From: Mycobacterium sp.
Lineage (GTDB): Bacteria > Actinomycetota > Actinomycetes > Mycobacteriales > Mycobacteriaceae
Direction of reading: 5' to 3'
NCBI GenBank assembly: GCA_019246375.1
Contig: JAFAQO010000281.1
Coordinates: 1-5,794, forward strand
Length of the DNA: 5,794 nt
Shown: positions 1-5,794 of the stretch, in pieces
Layout: the number at the start of each line of letters is the position of its first letter
Position numbering within the stretch: position 1 is the first letter of the stretch
Notes under the pieces: generated by a model
What the model saw: only the letters and a program-made list of their open reading frames with translations
Told to the model about the DNA's origin: nothing
Database searches by the model: none
Position numbers and translations under genes: made by a program

Positions 1-406
1 GATTTTCAACTTCAACGTCGGGGTGCTGCGCTGGTCGTGGCGAGTCATGAACTACAGATTTCCGATGAACAGCACTGACAAATACCCGCCTTTCACGCTG
101 GCGTCCCGGCCTGACTACCCGGGAGATCTCGAGGTCGACTACCCCGAAAAGCTCACGAACTGGGCCGTGCTGGTGAAGTGGTGGCTGCTGGCGCTCCCTC
201 AGATACTCCTTTGCTGGGCGATGGAGCCTTTGCTGCAGGTGCTAACCGTTATTGCCGCCGCGGCGTTGTTGTACACCGGGGAAATCCCGCGGGGTATGTT
301 CGAGTTCCTCATGGGCATTGTTCGATGGCGATACCGGGTGGCCGTCTATGTTTCGCTGATGCGTGACGAGTATCCACCGTTCCGACTGGACCTGGGTAGC
401 CGTTAA
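1..406 (+). CDS. DUF4389-type membrane protein, 3' part (N-terminus outside window)
   Basis: The reading frame is open from base 2 to a TAA at 404-406 and gives 134 residues. A GTG at base 23 is not the likely start, because conserved sequence lies upstream of it. The protein carries one motif twice: F-x-F-x-x-G-x-x-R-W-x-x-R-V, then Y, then D-x-YPPF-x-L, at about residues 2-33 and 100-129. Between them lie a DVDYPEKL segment, a hydrophobic stretch at about 53-72 beginning VLVKWWLLALPQ, and a second at about 76-92. This pattern, with paired RW..RV and YPPF motifs around WW-containing helices, is what I know of DUF4389 proteins in actinobacteria. Their function is unknown, and an inner-membrane location is inferred. 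The missing N-terminus probably holds more of the first unit. The gene converges on the permease gene, with 37 bp between stops, so it belongs to a different transcript. Confidence 0.85.
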   Translation, partial: IFNFNVGVLRWSWRVMNYRFPMNSTDKYPPFTLASRPDYPGDLEVDYPEKLTNWAVLVKWWLLALPQILLCWAMEPLLQVLTVIAAAALLYTGEIPRGMFEFLMGIVRWRYRVAVYVSLMRDEYPPFRLDLGSR

Positions 407-443
407 CCCGCTGTAATCCATTGCGCCCCAGCCAGCGAGGCCC

Positions 444-2948
444 TTACTCGACGCCGACAGCCTCGATGATGTTCAGTCGCGCCGCACGTCGCGCGGGTGG
501 CACGGAGCCGAGCAGGCTGATCGCCAGCGCGCCGAGAGCAAAGACGAATGCCGTCGGGCTCGGCCGGAAGTCGACGTCGAAATTCATGATGTCACCGCTG
601 GCGAGGCTATACAGCCACTGGTCCGTCAGGCCGAACGCAAGCCCCAAGACACCGCCGATGACACCGATACCTGCTGCCTCGACCAGGACCATCTGCAAGG
701 TGAACCGACGGCTGGTTCCCATCGCGCGTAGAACACCAATCTCGCGGCGCCGTTCGAGTACCGAGAGCGTCAACGTGTTGAGAAGCGCGACGGCGGCCAC
801 AAACACAACGATGATCCACACGGCGTTGGCGATGAACATGCTCTGGTGCAGCGGCGCCTCGACGCCTGCCAGCGCTGTGTGACCGTTGTATACGTAGTTT
901 GGCGCAGGCACCACGCGGCGGACGTCTGCCAACAGGCGATTCCGATCCACGCCCGTGGCTGCGGCGATCTGGAGTGTCGTCGCTGTGGGGCGGTCGAACC
1001 AGGCGCGCATTTGACCCAGGTCGATACCAACGGTCCCGATGATCGTCGAGAAGTACGGCACCAAGGCCAGCACAGCCGTCTGCTTGGGGCCGTGCGGCGT
1101 TTGCAGCCGCAGTTCGTCGCCGGCCCGGACGCCGAGAGTCTTACCCAGATTCTGTGAAACCACCACCCCACGACCAGCGAGCACGTCGTTGCGTGCCCGT
1201 TCATCGAGTGCGTGATAGAGCGCATCGTGTGTTCCGGGAGAAAATCCGTCGAGCAGCACGCGTGTGCCGCCGACTTCACCGAACGCAAAAGCGCCCTCGG
1301 TGACACGTGCTACCCCGTGCACTGCGGCCGCCTTTTTCGCAAGACCTTGCGGCAGAGCGTCGGTGGGATAGCTGTCGGGAGGATTTGCGCTTACCCAAAC
1401 GTCGGTGTCCGCGACCGACGAGAAGATACCACGCGCCGAACGGATCATGTCGCTGTTGGTACCGGTAATCACTACGGTTGTGAGAACTGCGATGAGCACC
1501 GTCATCACTGTGGCCCACACTCGCCGCGGTGCGCGTTCGATTGTCGCCGCCGCGAGTGCCCCGACCGATCCGAACGCTCGAGCCGTTGCAGCCGTGGCTT
1601 TGACGATGGGTGTGGTGAGCGCGAAGCCAAGCACGAGCTCGGCGCAGAACAGAGCAGACACCGCGACAAAGGCGAAGGTGCCCCTTTGGCCGAAGACGGT
1701 CACGATCGACACCGCGAACACCGTGACGGCGCCGACCCCGCTTGCCATCCGCAGCCATCGCGGCACCCGGTCCGCCGCCGAAACCCCGACAGGTGCCAAC
1801 GCCTCGATCGGTGAAACCTTGTACACCTGCCGCGCAGCCATTGCCGATGCGGCGACGCTGGTGAGCACCGTCGCCGCGAGGGCAGCTGGAATAGCGTAGC
1901 CGGGCAGCCAATACTCGATGCGAGCTTCGAGCCCTTGGGTCATCGCCGGAGGCAATCGCCCAATTGCGATGCGGCCCATGAGTATTCCAAAGCCCGACCC
2001 GATGGCGCCGCCTATCAGTCCGAGGATCGCCGCCTCCGCGAGCATGTCGCGAAGGATTGTGACGCGGCGGCCGCCGATGGCGCGCAGCATCGAGATGACC
2101 GGCCGGCGCTGGGTGATAGCCATCGTCATTGTGGTGTAGATCAGGAATGCGCCGACCACCAAAGCAACCACCGCGCCCATCAAGGCCATGTAGTTCATCA
2201 GCTTGACACCGTCGCCGGCCCGAGTTGCCCGCATACTCGGATCCGCGACGAGAGCCCGGCCGTTCACCGCCTTGGTGACCGAGGCGCGGACCGTAGCAAG
2301 ATTCGCGCCGGGTTTCGTAGTGATCAATATCGAGTCGAGTTGACCTTGTCGCCCGGTAACGTTCTGTGCCAAAGGAAGTGGCGCCAGGACATAGTGTCCG
2401 CCGTTGAGTTCCGCGAGTTGTTTGCCCTCGAGCACCGCCGCGACTGTGACCGCGCCCGAGCCCAGCTGAAACTGGTCGCCTTTCGCATAGCCGACACCTG
2501 GCCCGACCCGGACACCGTTCTTCACCCCGGACGGTGCGTCGAGTTGTCCTCCGACGACGTCTTTCAGGGCACCGCGCAACGCGGCACTCTTCTGGTCTGC
2601 GCCGAACAGCAGAACCGGCCCCGACGGCGTGGAGGCAGACGTCCGGATCATCGGTGCCGCGGTCGCGACACCGGGAACTGCGGCTACATCGGCCGTTATC
2701 GTGTCGGAGAATCCAGCGTCAGTGATACCCGACACCTCGAGGGCGGCGATGCCGGCGATCCCGTCGGACAGCCGGTTGACCGATCCGGTGATCGACCCGA
2801 AGATACCGAATACGGCCACCAGATACATTGCCGACACCGCCATTACGGCAACCGAGGCGATTGTTCGCCGACGATGCACCGCGAGTTCGCGAAGGCTGAA
2901 CACACGTAACCGGCTCGCCGCAGCAGCTACCGCCGCGCCGGGTTTCAT
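444..2948 (-). CDS. FtsX/MacB-type ABC transporter permease (duplicated domain)
   Basis: This 834-residue protein is the membrane partner of the ATPase encoded just upstream. My hydropathy reading gives about ten transmembrane segments, near 29-52, 252-276, 303-328, 350-373, 403-419, 425-447, 476-496, 706-728, 751-775 and 798-815. Two large extracytoplasmic domains lie at about 53-251 and 497-705, resembling the MacB periplasmic core. Each half has the cytoplasmic FtsX signature: TQRRPVISMLRAIGGRR at 279-295 and LERRREIGVLRAMGTSRR at 731-748. Each half ends with a coupling-type motif, AARQVYKVSPIEAL near 371-384 and ARRAARLNIIEAVG near 819-832. The protein is therefore two FtsX units fused, and one chain could supply both halves of a transporter. 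The size and layout recall M. tuberculosis Rv0987, from memory. Such systems export or extract lipids, peptides or antibiotics, or transmit force to envelope enzymes; the substrate here is unknown. The ATG shares ATGA with the ATPase stop. Confidence 0.93.
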   Translation of the reverse strand: MKPGAAVAAAASRLRVFSLRELAVHRRRTIASVAVMAVSAMYLVAVFGIFGSITGSVNRLSDGIAGIAALEVSGITDAGFSDTITADVAAVPGVATAAPMIRTSASTPSGPVLLFGADQKSAALRGALKDVVGGQLDAPSGVKNGVRVGPGVGYAKGDQFQLGSGAVTVAAVLEGKQLAELNGGHYVLAPLPLAQNVTGRQGQLDSILITTKPGANLATVRASVTKAVNGRALVADPSMRATRAGDGVKLMNYMALMGAVVALVVGAFLIYTTMTMAITQRRPVISMLRAIGGRRVTILRDMLAEAAILGLIGGAIGSGFGILMGRIAIGRLPPAMTQGLEARIEYWLPGYAIPAALAATVLTSVAASAMAARQVYKVSPIEALAPVGVSAADRVPRWLRMASGVGAVTVFAVSIVTVFGQRGTFAFVAVSALFCAELVLGFALTTPIVKATAATARAFGSVGALAAATIERAPRRVWATVMTVLIAVLTTVVITGTNSDMIRSARGIFSSVADTDVWVSANPPDSYPTDALPQGLAKKAAAVHGVARVTEGAFAFGEVGGTRVLLDGFSPGTHDALYHALDERARNDVLAGRGVVVSQNLGKTLGVRAGDELRLQTPHGPKQTAVLALVPYFSTIIGTVGIDLGQMRAWFDRPTATTLQIAAATGVDRNRLLADVRRVVPAPNYVYNGHTALAGVEAPLHQSMFIANAVWIIVVFVAAVALLNTLTLSVLERRREIGVLRAMGTSRRFTLQMVLVEAAGIGVIGGVLGLAFGLTDQWLYSLASGDIMNFDVDFRPSPTAFVFALGALAISLLGSVPPARRAARLNIIEAVGVE
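2945..2948 (-). promoter_or_regulatory. ATGA stop-start overlap, ATPase to permease
   Basis: On the minus strand the permease ATG (2948-2946) overlaps the ATPase TGA (2947-2945). No strong Shine-Dalgarno sequence lies at the normal distance; the nearest purine run, GAGAGCGGG, is too far upstream. Translation of the permease therefore probably depends on ribosomes terminating on the ATPase gene. This supports the chosen permease start. Confidence 0.8.
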
Positions 2949-3772
2949 GGCCGAGGTACCCGCTCTCGTCGTCGTCGACCGTTATTGCTCCAGAATCGGT
3001 GGAGTCCAAGACGACCCCGGACGACCATCAACTCGTCGGAACCGAGCCGACCGTCCTGCAGTGTGATTATCCGGTCGGTCGCCGCCGCAGCTTCCGGGTT
3101 GTGGGTCACCATCACCACCAACCGACCGCGGCCGTCCTCGTGTGCAACCTCGCCAAGCAGCTCTAAAATCGCACTGCCCGTCGATGAATCGAGGTTCCCG
3201 GTCGGTTCGTCGGCGAGTATCAGCGGTGGGTCCATCATCAATGCCCGCGCTATCGCGACCCGTTGCATCTGGCCGCCCGACAGTTCCGCCGGTCGGTGCT
3301 GGGTCCGGTTACCGAGCCCGACCCGATCCAGCAGCCGAATAGCATCCGGTTTGGCCTTGCCCAGTCGCACACCATCGAGCAGCTTCGGGACCGCAACGTT
3401 CTCCCACGCCGACAAGGTCGGCAACAGGTTGAAGAACTGGAAGATGAATCCCACGCGACGACGGCGAAACTCCGACTGCTGTTCGTCGCTGAGGCGGCCG
3501 ATCTCGTCGCCGTCGAACGTGATCGACCCAAGATCGGGGGAGTCCAACGCCCCGAGCAGATGCAGCAACGTGCTCTTACCCGCGCCCGAGGGTCCGACGA
3601 CCGACACGAATTGCCCACCCCAGAGCTGCAGGCTGATCTCGTCGAGTGCACGCACTGATTGACCGCCGACCCGGTATTCGCGCACCACATTGCGGAGTTC
3701 GATGGTCAACTCGTAGCTGGGCGGATCCGAGGATCGTCCGATGGTGGTCCGCCCGTTTGGTGACTTCTTCAT
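2945..3772 (-). CDS. ABC transporter ATP-binding protein, MacB/LolD-like
   Basis: This 275-residue ATPase has every expected nucleotide-binding motif. They are Walker A GPSGAGKST at 60-68, the Q-loop Gln112 in FIFQFFNLLPTLSAWENV, the signature LSGGQ at 164-168, Walker B LILADEP at 184-190 with catalytic Glu189, the D-loop TGNLDS at 191-196, and the switch His224 in VTHN. The FQFFNLLPTL-x-x-x-ENV segment and ADEPTGNLDS are typical of the LolD/MacB/FtsE branch, which pairs with FtsX-type permeases such as the one encoded next. It should sit on the cytoplasmic face of the membrane as a dimer. It is longer than the usual 220-240 residues: about 20 come before the first strand (LTIELRNVV), and about 30 basic residues end in RRRRERVPRP. 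A TTG at codon 22 could be a shorter start, but the ATGA overlap with the monooxygenase stop favours the ATG at 3772. Confidence 0.95.
   Translation of the reverse strand: MKKSPNGRTTIGRSSDPPSYELTIELRNVVREYRVGGQSVRALDEISLQLWGGQFVSVVGPSGAGKSTLLHLLGALDSPDLGSITFDGDEIGRLSDEQQSEFRRRRVGFIFQFFNLLPTLSAWENVAVPKLLDGVRLGKAKPDAIRLLDRVGLGNRTQHRPAELSGGQMQRVAIARALMMDPPLILADEPTGNLDSSTGSAILELLGEVAHEDGRGRLVVMVTHNPEAAAATDRIITLQDGRLGSDELMVVRGRLGLHRFWSNNGRRRRERVPRP
3769..3772 (-). promoter_or_regulatory. ATGA stop-start overlap, monooxygenase to ATPase
   Basis: The ATPase ATG (3772-3770) overlaps the monooxygenase TGA (3771-3769) on the minus strand. The bases just upstream (CTATCTACCGCA) contain no Shine-Dalgarno-like run. 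As at the next junction, translational coupling is the likely way this gene is started. Two identical overlaps in a row argue strongly for a single three-gene transcript. Confidence 0.8.
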
Positions 3773-5082
3773 TGCGGTAGATAGGGCATAGTTGTGGCGC
3801 CCGCGAGGTCTCGGCGGATCTCCGCGGTGATCCGGGGGTGACTCAACGAACGCAGAAACATCGTCAGTGTCCAGGTGTGGAACCGGTCCGAGATCATCGC
3901 CGCAGGCCTCAGCGCGGTCTCGCCGTGGGACACCGGCAGCGACGCCACCCGGGACACGGCCATCACTTTGCGCCGTCGGGTCTTTTCGTACCAGCGCAGC
4001 GCGCTCGAGATGTCACCGTTGCTGCCGTTGGTCCCTCTCCCGAAATCCGAAAGCGCTTTGCACAGCACCATGGTGTCGAGCAGCGCCTGATTCGTCCCCT
4101 GCGCGAGGGTGGGCGGCATCGTGTGTGCGGCATCGCCTAGCAACGTCACCGCGCCGGTGCCAGGTGTGCGGGGAATGGGATGCCGAAAATGCGGGTACGG
4201 CGAACGGGCCAAATCGTCGTCGGTCAATGTCGCGAGCACTCGATCGGCCAAGTGCGACCATCCGGTGAAATTGGACCGGATCACGTCGATCGGACGTTCC
4301 GGTCTGATGAAGTCGTACGACCAGGGCAAGTCGAACCACCATTGCAGCTCGGAGGCCCCAGCCGGCCAAAGGCCGAGGTTTCCCTGCGCGCCGATAATGA
4401 CGTGTGCGACTTCCTTCTCAGCGACGCCCGGAAGGGTGACCAGTCCCTGCCAGCTGCACCAGCCGGTCGGCTTCGCGTGTTGGGCGCCGACGATCTCTCG
4501 AACCATCGAATGGAGGCCATCGGCACCGATCACCAGATCTCCGTCCGCCGAGCTGCCGTCTTCGAACTCGACCCGCACTCCGCCGTGCGTGCTCACCACC
4601 TCCACTGCGCGGCAGTTGCATCGGATGCGATCGGTCGGAAAGCCTTCCAACAGGCGTTCAAGCAGGACTCGGCGGGGGACCATCCGAACAGGTGCGCTCA
4701 GCCGGTTCACGATCGTAGTTAGATCGAGAGTCGCCAGCGGGCGACCCGTGGATGTGACGACCCGCACGGTGGACAGCAGCTGACCGGCCCCATCCATATC
4801 GACGCCCAGCTGCTCCAGAACTGTCGCGCCGTTGGACCAGATGGTCACGGCGCCGCCACCTGCCTGCACATCCGACCGCCGTTCGAAGACGCTGACCTCG
4901 TGTCCGTCGCGCAGTAATCCCCGGGCGATGGAAATGCCGCCCACACCGGCGCCCACAATGAGGGCGCGAAGCCGGGACGGCGGCGCGTTGAGCACTGGGG
5001 TCAGCCTCGCCGAACGCGCGGTGCGTGGCGTACCGGGTAATCGGCTCCCGATCCGTTTCGTTTCCATGCCGCAGTCGCTCAT
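3769..5082 (-). CDS. FAD-dependent monooxygenase, class A (UbiH/PHBH-like)
   Basis: The frame encodes 437 residues with the three fingerprints of single-component class A flavoprotein hydroxylases. The FAD-binding GxGxxG (VGAGVGG) is at 43-49, with the ribose-binding acidic residue Glu67 in VFERR. The DG motif, GDLVIGADGLHSMVR, is at 181-195. The second FAD motif, LLGDAAHTMPP, is at 314-324, followed by AQGTNQAL. Family members use NAD(P)H and O2 to hydroxylate or epoxidise a small molecule, usually an aromatic ring; the substrate here cannot be read. Position 327 is Ala where GQG is more common, a modest variation. About 38 Arg-rich residues precede the first strand, which is long for the family. 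Neither ATG (5082 or 5067) has a clear ribosome site, so the GTG at 4995 is a serious alternative start. The stop overlaps the ATPase start, implying a shared pathway with the transporter. It is soluble or peripheral; no helix or signal peptide is evident. Confidence 0.92.
   Translation of the reverse strand: MSDCGMETKRIGSRLPGTPRTARSARLTPVLNAPPSRLRALIVGAGVGGISIARGLLRDGHEVSVFERRSDVQAGGGAVTIWSNGATVLEQLGVDMDGAGQLLSTVRVVTSTGRPLATLDLTTIVNRLSAPVRMVPRRVLLERLLEGFPTDRIRCNCRAVEVVSTHGGVRVEFEDGSSADGDLVIGADGLHSMVREIVGAQHAKPTGWCSWQGLVTLPGVAEKEVAHVIIGAQGNLGLWPAGASELQWWFDLPWSYDFIRPERPIDVIRSNFTGWSHLADRVLATLTDDDLARSPYPHFRHPIPRTPGTGAVTLLGDAAHTMPPTLAQGTNQALLDTMVLCKALSDFGRGTNGSNGDISSALRWYEKTRRRKVMAVSRVASLPVSHGETALRPAAMISDRFHTWTLTMFLRSLSHPRITAEIRRDLAGATTMPYLPQ
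5005..5008 (-). promoter_or_regulatory. possible ribosome binding site for a GTG start at 4995
   Basis: On the minus strand GAGG lies 9 bases before a GTG at 4995-4993, in frame with the monooxygenase. A start here would give a protein beginning VLNAPPSRLRALIVGAG, with the FAD-binding strand close to the N-terminus, as is usual for the family. It would remove 29 residues that have no family resemblance. The site is short and could be chance. Confidence 0.4.
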
Positions 5083-5183
5083 GTCGGCGACAGGATCATC
5101 GCGGATCTCATGTTGTGGGCACGGTGGAAGTCGGGGAAAAGTTCACCGCAGCTCTGAAACTTTGGCGTAGGAAAGTGTCGCCC

Positions 5184-5213
5184 GACCGGTAGGAGGTAGC
5201 TGGCTTGCCGGTC
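5184..5213. terminator. weak inverted repeat just after rmlC
   Basis: GACCGG (5184-5189) and CCGGTC (5208-5213) are perfect 6-bp complements separated by 18 bases, and begin at the last base of the rmlC stop codon. The left arm also lies in a near-palindromic 12-mer, CCGACCGGTAGG (5182-5193). There is no T-run on the minus-strand side. The structure could be a weak terminator or processing site between rmlC and the downstream operon, or coincidence in GC-rich DNA. Confidence 0.2.
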
Positions 5214-5794
5214 TAGGTGCTGCGCAGGTCGTCGATGAACTCCTGGGCCTCATCCCACGTGGGCAATAGACCGGCCTCGCGGACTTCCTCGAGCATGGGC
5301 GCTGCCGCATCGCGTTCGGACATACGTGGCGTGGCTCCCTCGACTAACGGCCAGTCGATCGCCAGCACCGGGTCTGTCGCACGGATGATGTGCTCGCGTT
5401 CAGGATTGTATTCCGCTGAGCACAGGTACATAACCGTCGAGCTGTTCTGCAGCGCAAGGAAGCCGTGGGCAAGACCTTCGGAAAGATACACCGATTTGCG
5501 ATGGCGCTCGTCGAGCAGCACCGAATCCCAGCGGCCGAATGTCGCTGAGCCCACGCGAATGTCCACGACGACGTCGAAGACCGACCCGTGCAGGCAGGTC
5601 ACATACTTAGCTTGGCTCGGTGGCAGCTGGGCAAAGTGCAGACCGCGCAGCACACCGGCCGCCGACACCGAGCAATTCGCCTGCCGGACGTCCAAGCAGC
5701 GGCCGGTGAACGCGGAGAATTCGCGGCTAGTCAGCCACTCGAAAAACAGCCCGCGGGAGTCGGTATGCAGTTGGGGGGTGATCTCCCAAGCACC
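5213..5794 (-). CDS. rmlC: dTDP-4-dehydrorhamnose 3,5-epimerase, N-terminus cut by window edge
   Basis: RmlC converts dTDP-4-keto-6-deoxy-D-glucose to dTDP-4-keto-L-rhamnose in the cytoplasm, the third step of dTDP-L-rhamnose synthesis. In mycobacteria rhamnose links arabinogalactan to peptidoglycan, and the pathway is essential. The frame runs from base 5794 to a TAG at 5215-5213, giving 193 residues. The visible part starts GAWEITPQLHTDSRGLFFEW. Compared from memory with the 202-residue M. tuberculosis enzyme, only about nine residues are missing. Catalytic residues are in place: His53 in GVLRGLHFAQ, Lys63 in SQAKYV, Tyr123 in TVMYLCSAEYNP and Asp162 in SERDA, corresponding to His62, Lys72, Tyr132 and Asp171. 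An ATG at 5695 inside the gene is not the start, because conserved sequence continues upstream. The gene is on the same strand as the monooxygenase operon but separated from it by about 130 bp, so co-transcription is uncertain. Confidence 0.96.
   Translation of the reverse strand, partial: GAWEITPQLHTDSRGLFFEWLTSREFSAFTGRCLDVRQANCSVSAAGVLRGLHFAQLPPSQAKYVTCLHGSVFDVVVDIRVGSATFGRWDSVLLDERHRKSVYLSEGLAHGFLALQNSSTVMYLCSAEYNPEREHIIRATDPVLAIDWPLVEGATPRMSERDAAAPMLEEVREAGLLPTWDEAQEFIDDLRST

Noticed and set aside
23..406. GTG at 23 as the start of the DUF4389 protein
   Set aside because: The frame is open to the window edge and the upstream residues IFNFNVG belong to the conserved repeated motif, so the gene starts outside the window.
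407..443. Possible bidirectional terminator between the convergent DUF4389 and permease genes
   Set aside because: I looked for a stem-loop or T-run in these 37 bases and found neither on either strand.
770..1306. 178-residue minus-strand open frame inside the permease in another frame
   Set aside because: It overlaps the conserved C-terminal half of the permease on the same strand, and its sequence is a Cys/Arg/Ser-rich frame-shift product.
1935..2909. 324-residue plus-strand open frame opposite the permease gene
   Set aside because: It is antisense to a clear 834-residue permease, its protein is rich in Arg, Asp and His with no domain, and long antisense frames are common in GC-rich DNA.
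2985..3662. 225-residue plus-strand open frame opposite the ATPase gene
   Set aside because: It is a shadow of the ATPase: Ser/Arg/Pro-rich, with no recognisable motif, while the minus strand has all the ABC motifs.
4109..4783. 224-residue plus-strand open frame opposite the monooxygenase
   Set aside because: It is low-complexity Ser/Arg/Thr sequence antisense to conserved FAD motifs and has no supporting features.
5083..5212. Promoter for the monooxygenase operon in the gap after rmlC
   Set aside because: No convincing -10 (TANNNT-like) and -35 pair could be picked out on the minus strand, so none is annotated, although a promoter may exist.

Overview
The window looks like chromosomal DNA from a mycobacterium or a close actinobacterial relative. 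It is GC-rich, and the protein read from its right-hand end matches the Mycobacterium tuberculosis dTDP-rhamnose epimerase RmlC, as I remember it, almost residue for residue over most of its length. No database search was possible, so the species is not resolved.

Layout, left to right. (1) The 3' part of a plus-strand gene for a two-helix membrane protein of the DUF4389 type (1-406). (2) A 37-bp convergent gap. (3) A minus-strand block covering nearly all the rest. Read in its own direction, from right to left, this block contains rmlC (cut by the right edge), a spacer of about 130 bp, a class A FAD-dependent monooxygenase, a MacB/LolD-type ABC ATPase and an 834-residue FtsX/MacB-type permease.

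The monooxygenase, ATPase and permease are joined by two ATGA overlaps, where the stop of one gene shares bases with the start of the next. They are very likely one translationally coupled operon. The ATPase and the double-domain permease together have the parts of a complete MacB/LolCDE-like transporter or mechanotransmission complex. The flavoprotein could modify its cargo, or act with it against the same toxic compound. RmlC makes the precursor of L-rhamnose, which is used in the arabinogalactan-peptidoglycan linker and in some glycolipids. Its proximity allows, but does not prove, a cell-envelope role for the operon.

I saw no RNA genes, insertion sequences, CRISPR arrays or long repeats. 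There is no gene-free stretch over 300 bases. The most interesting element is the monooxygenase-transporter operon, whose substrate cannot be read from the sequence.
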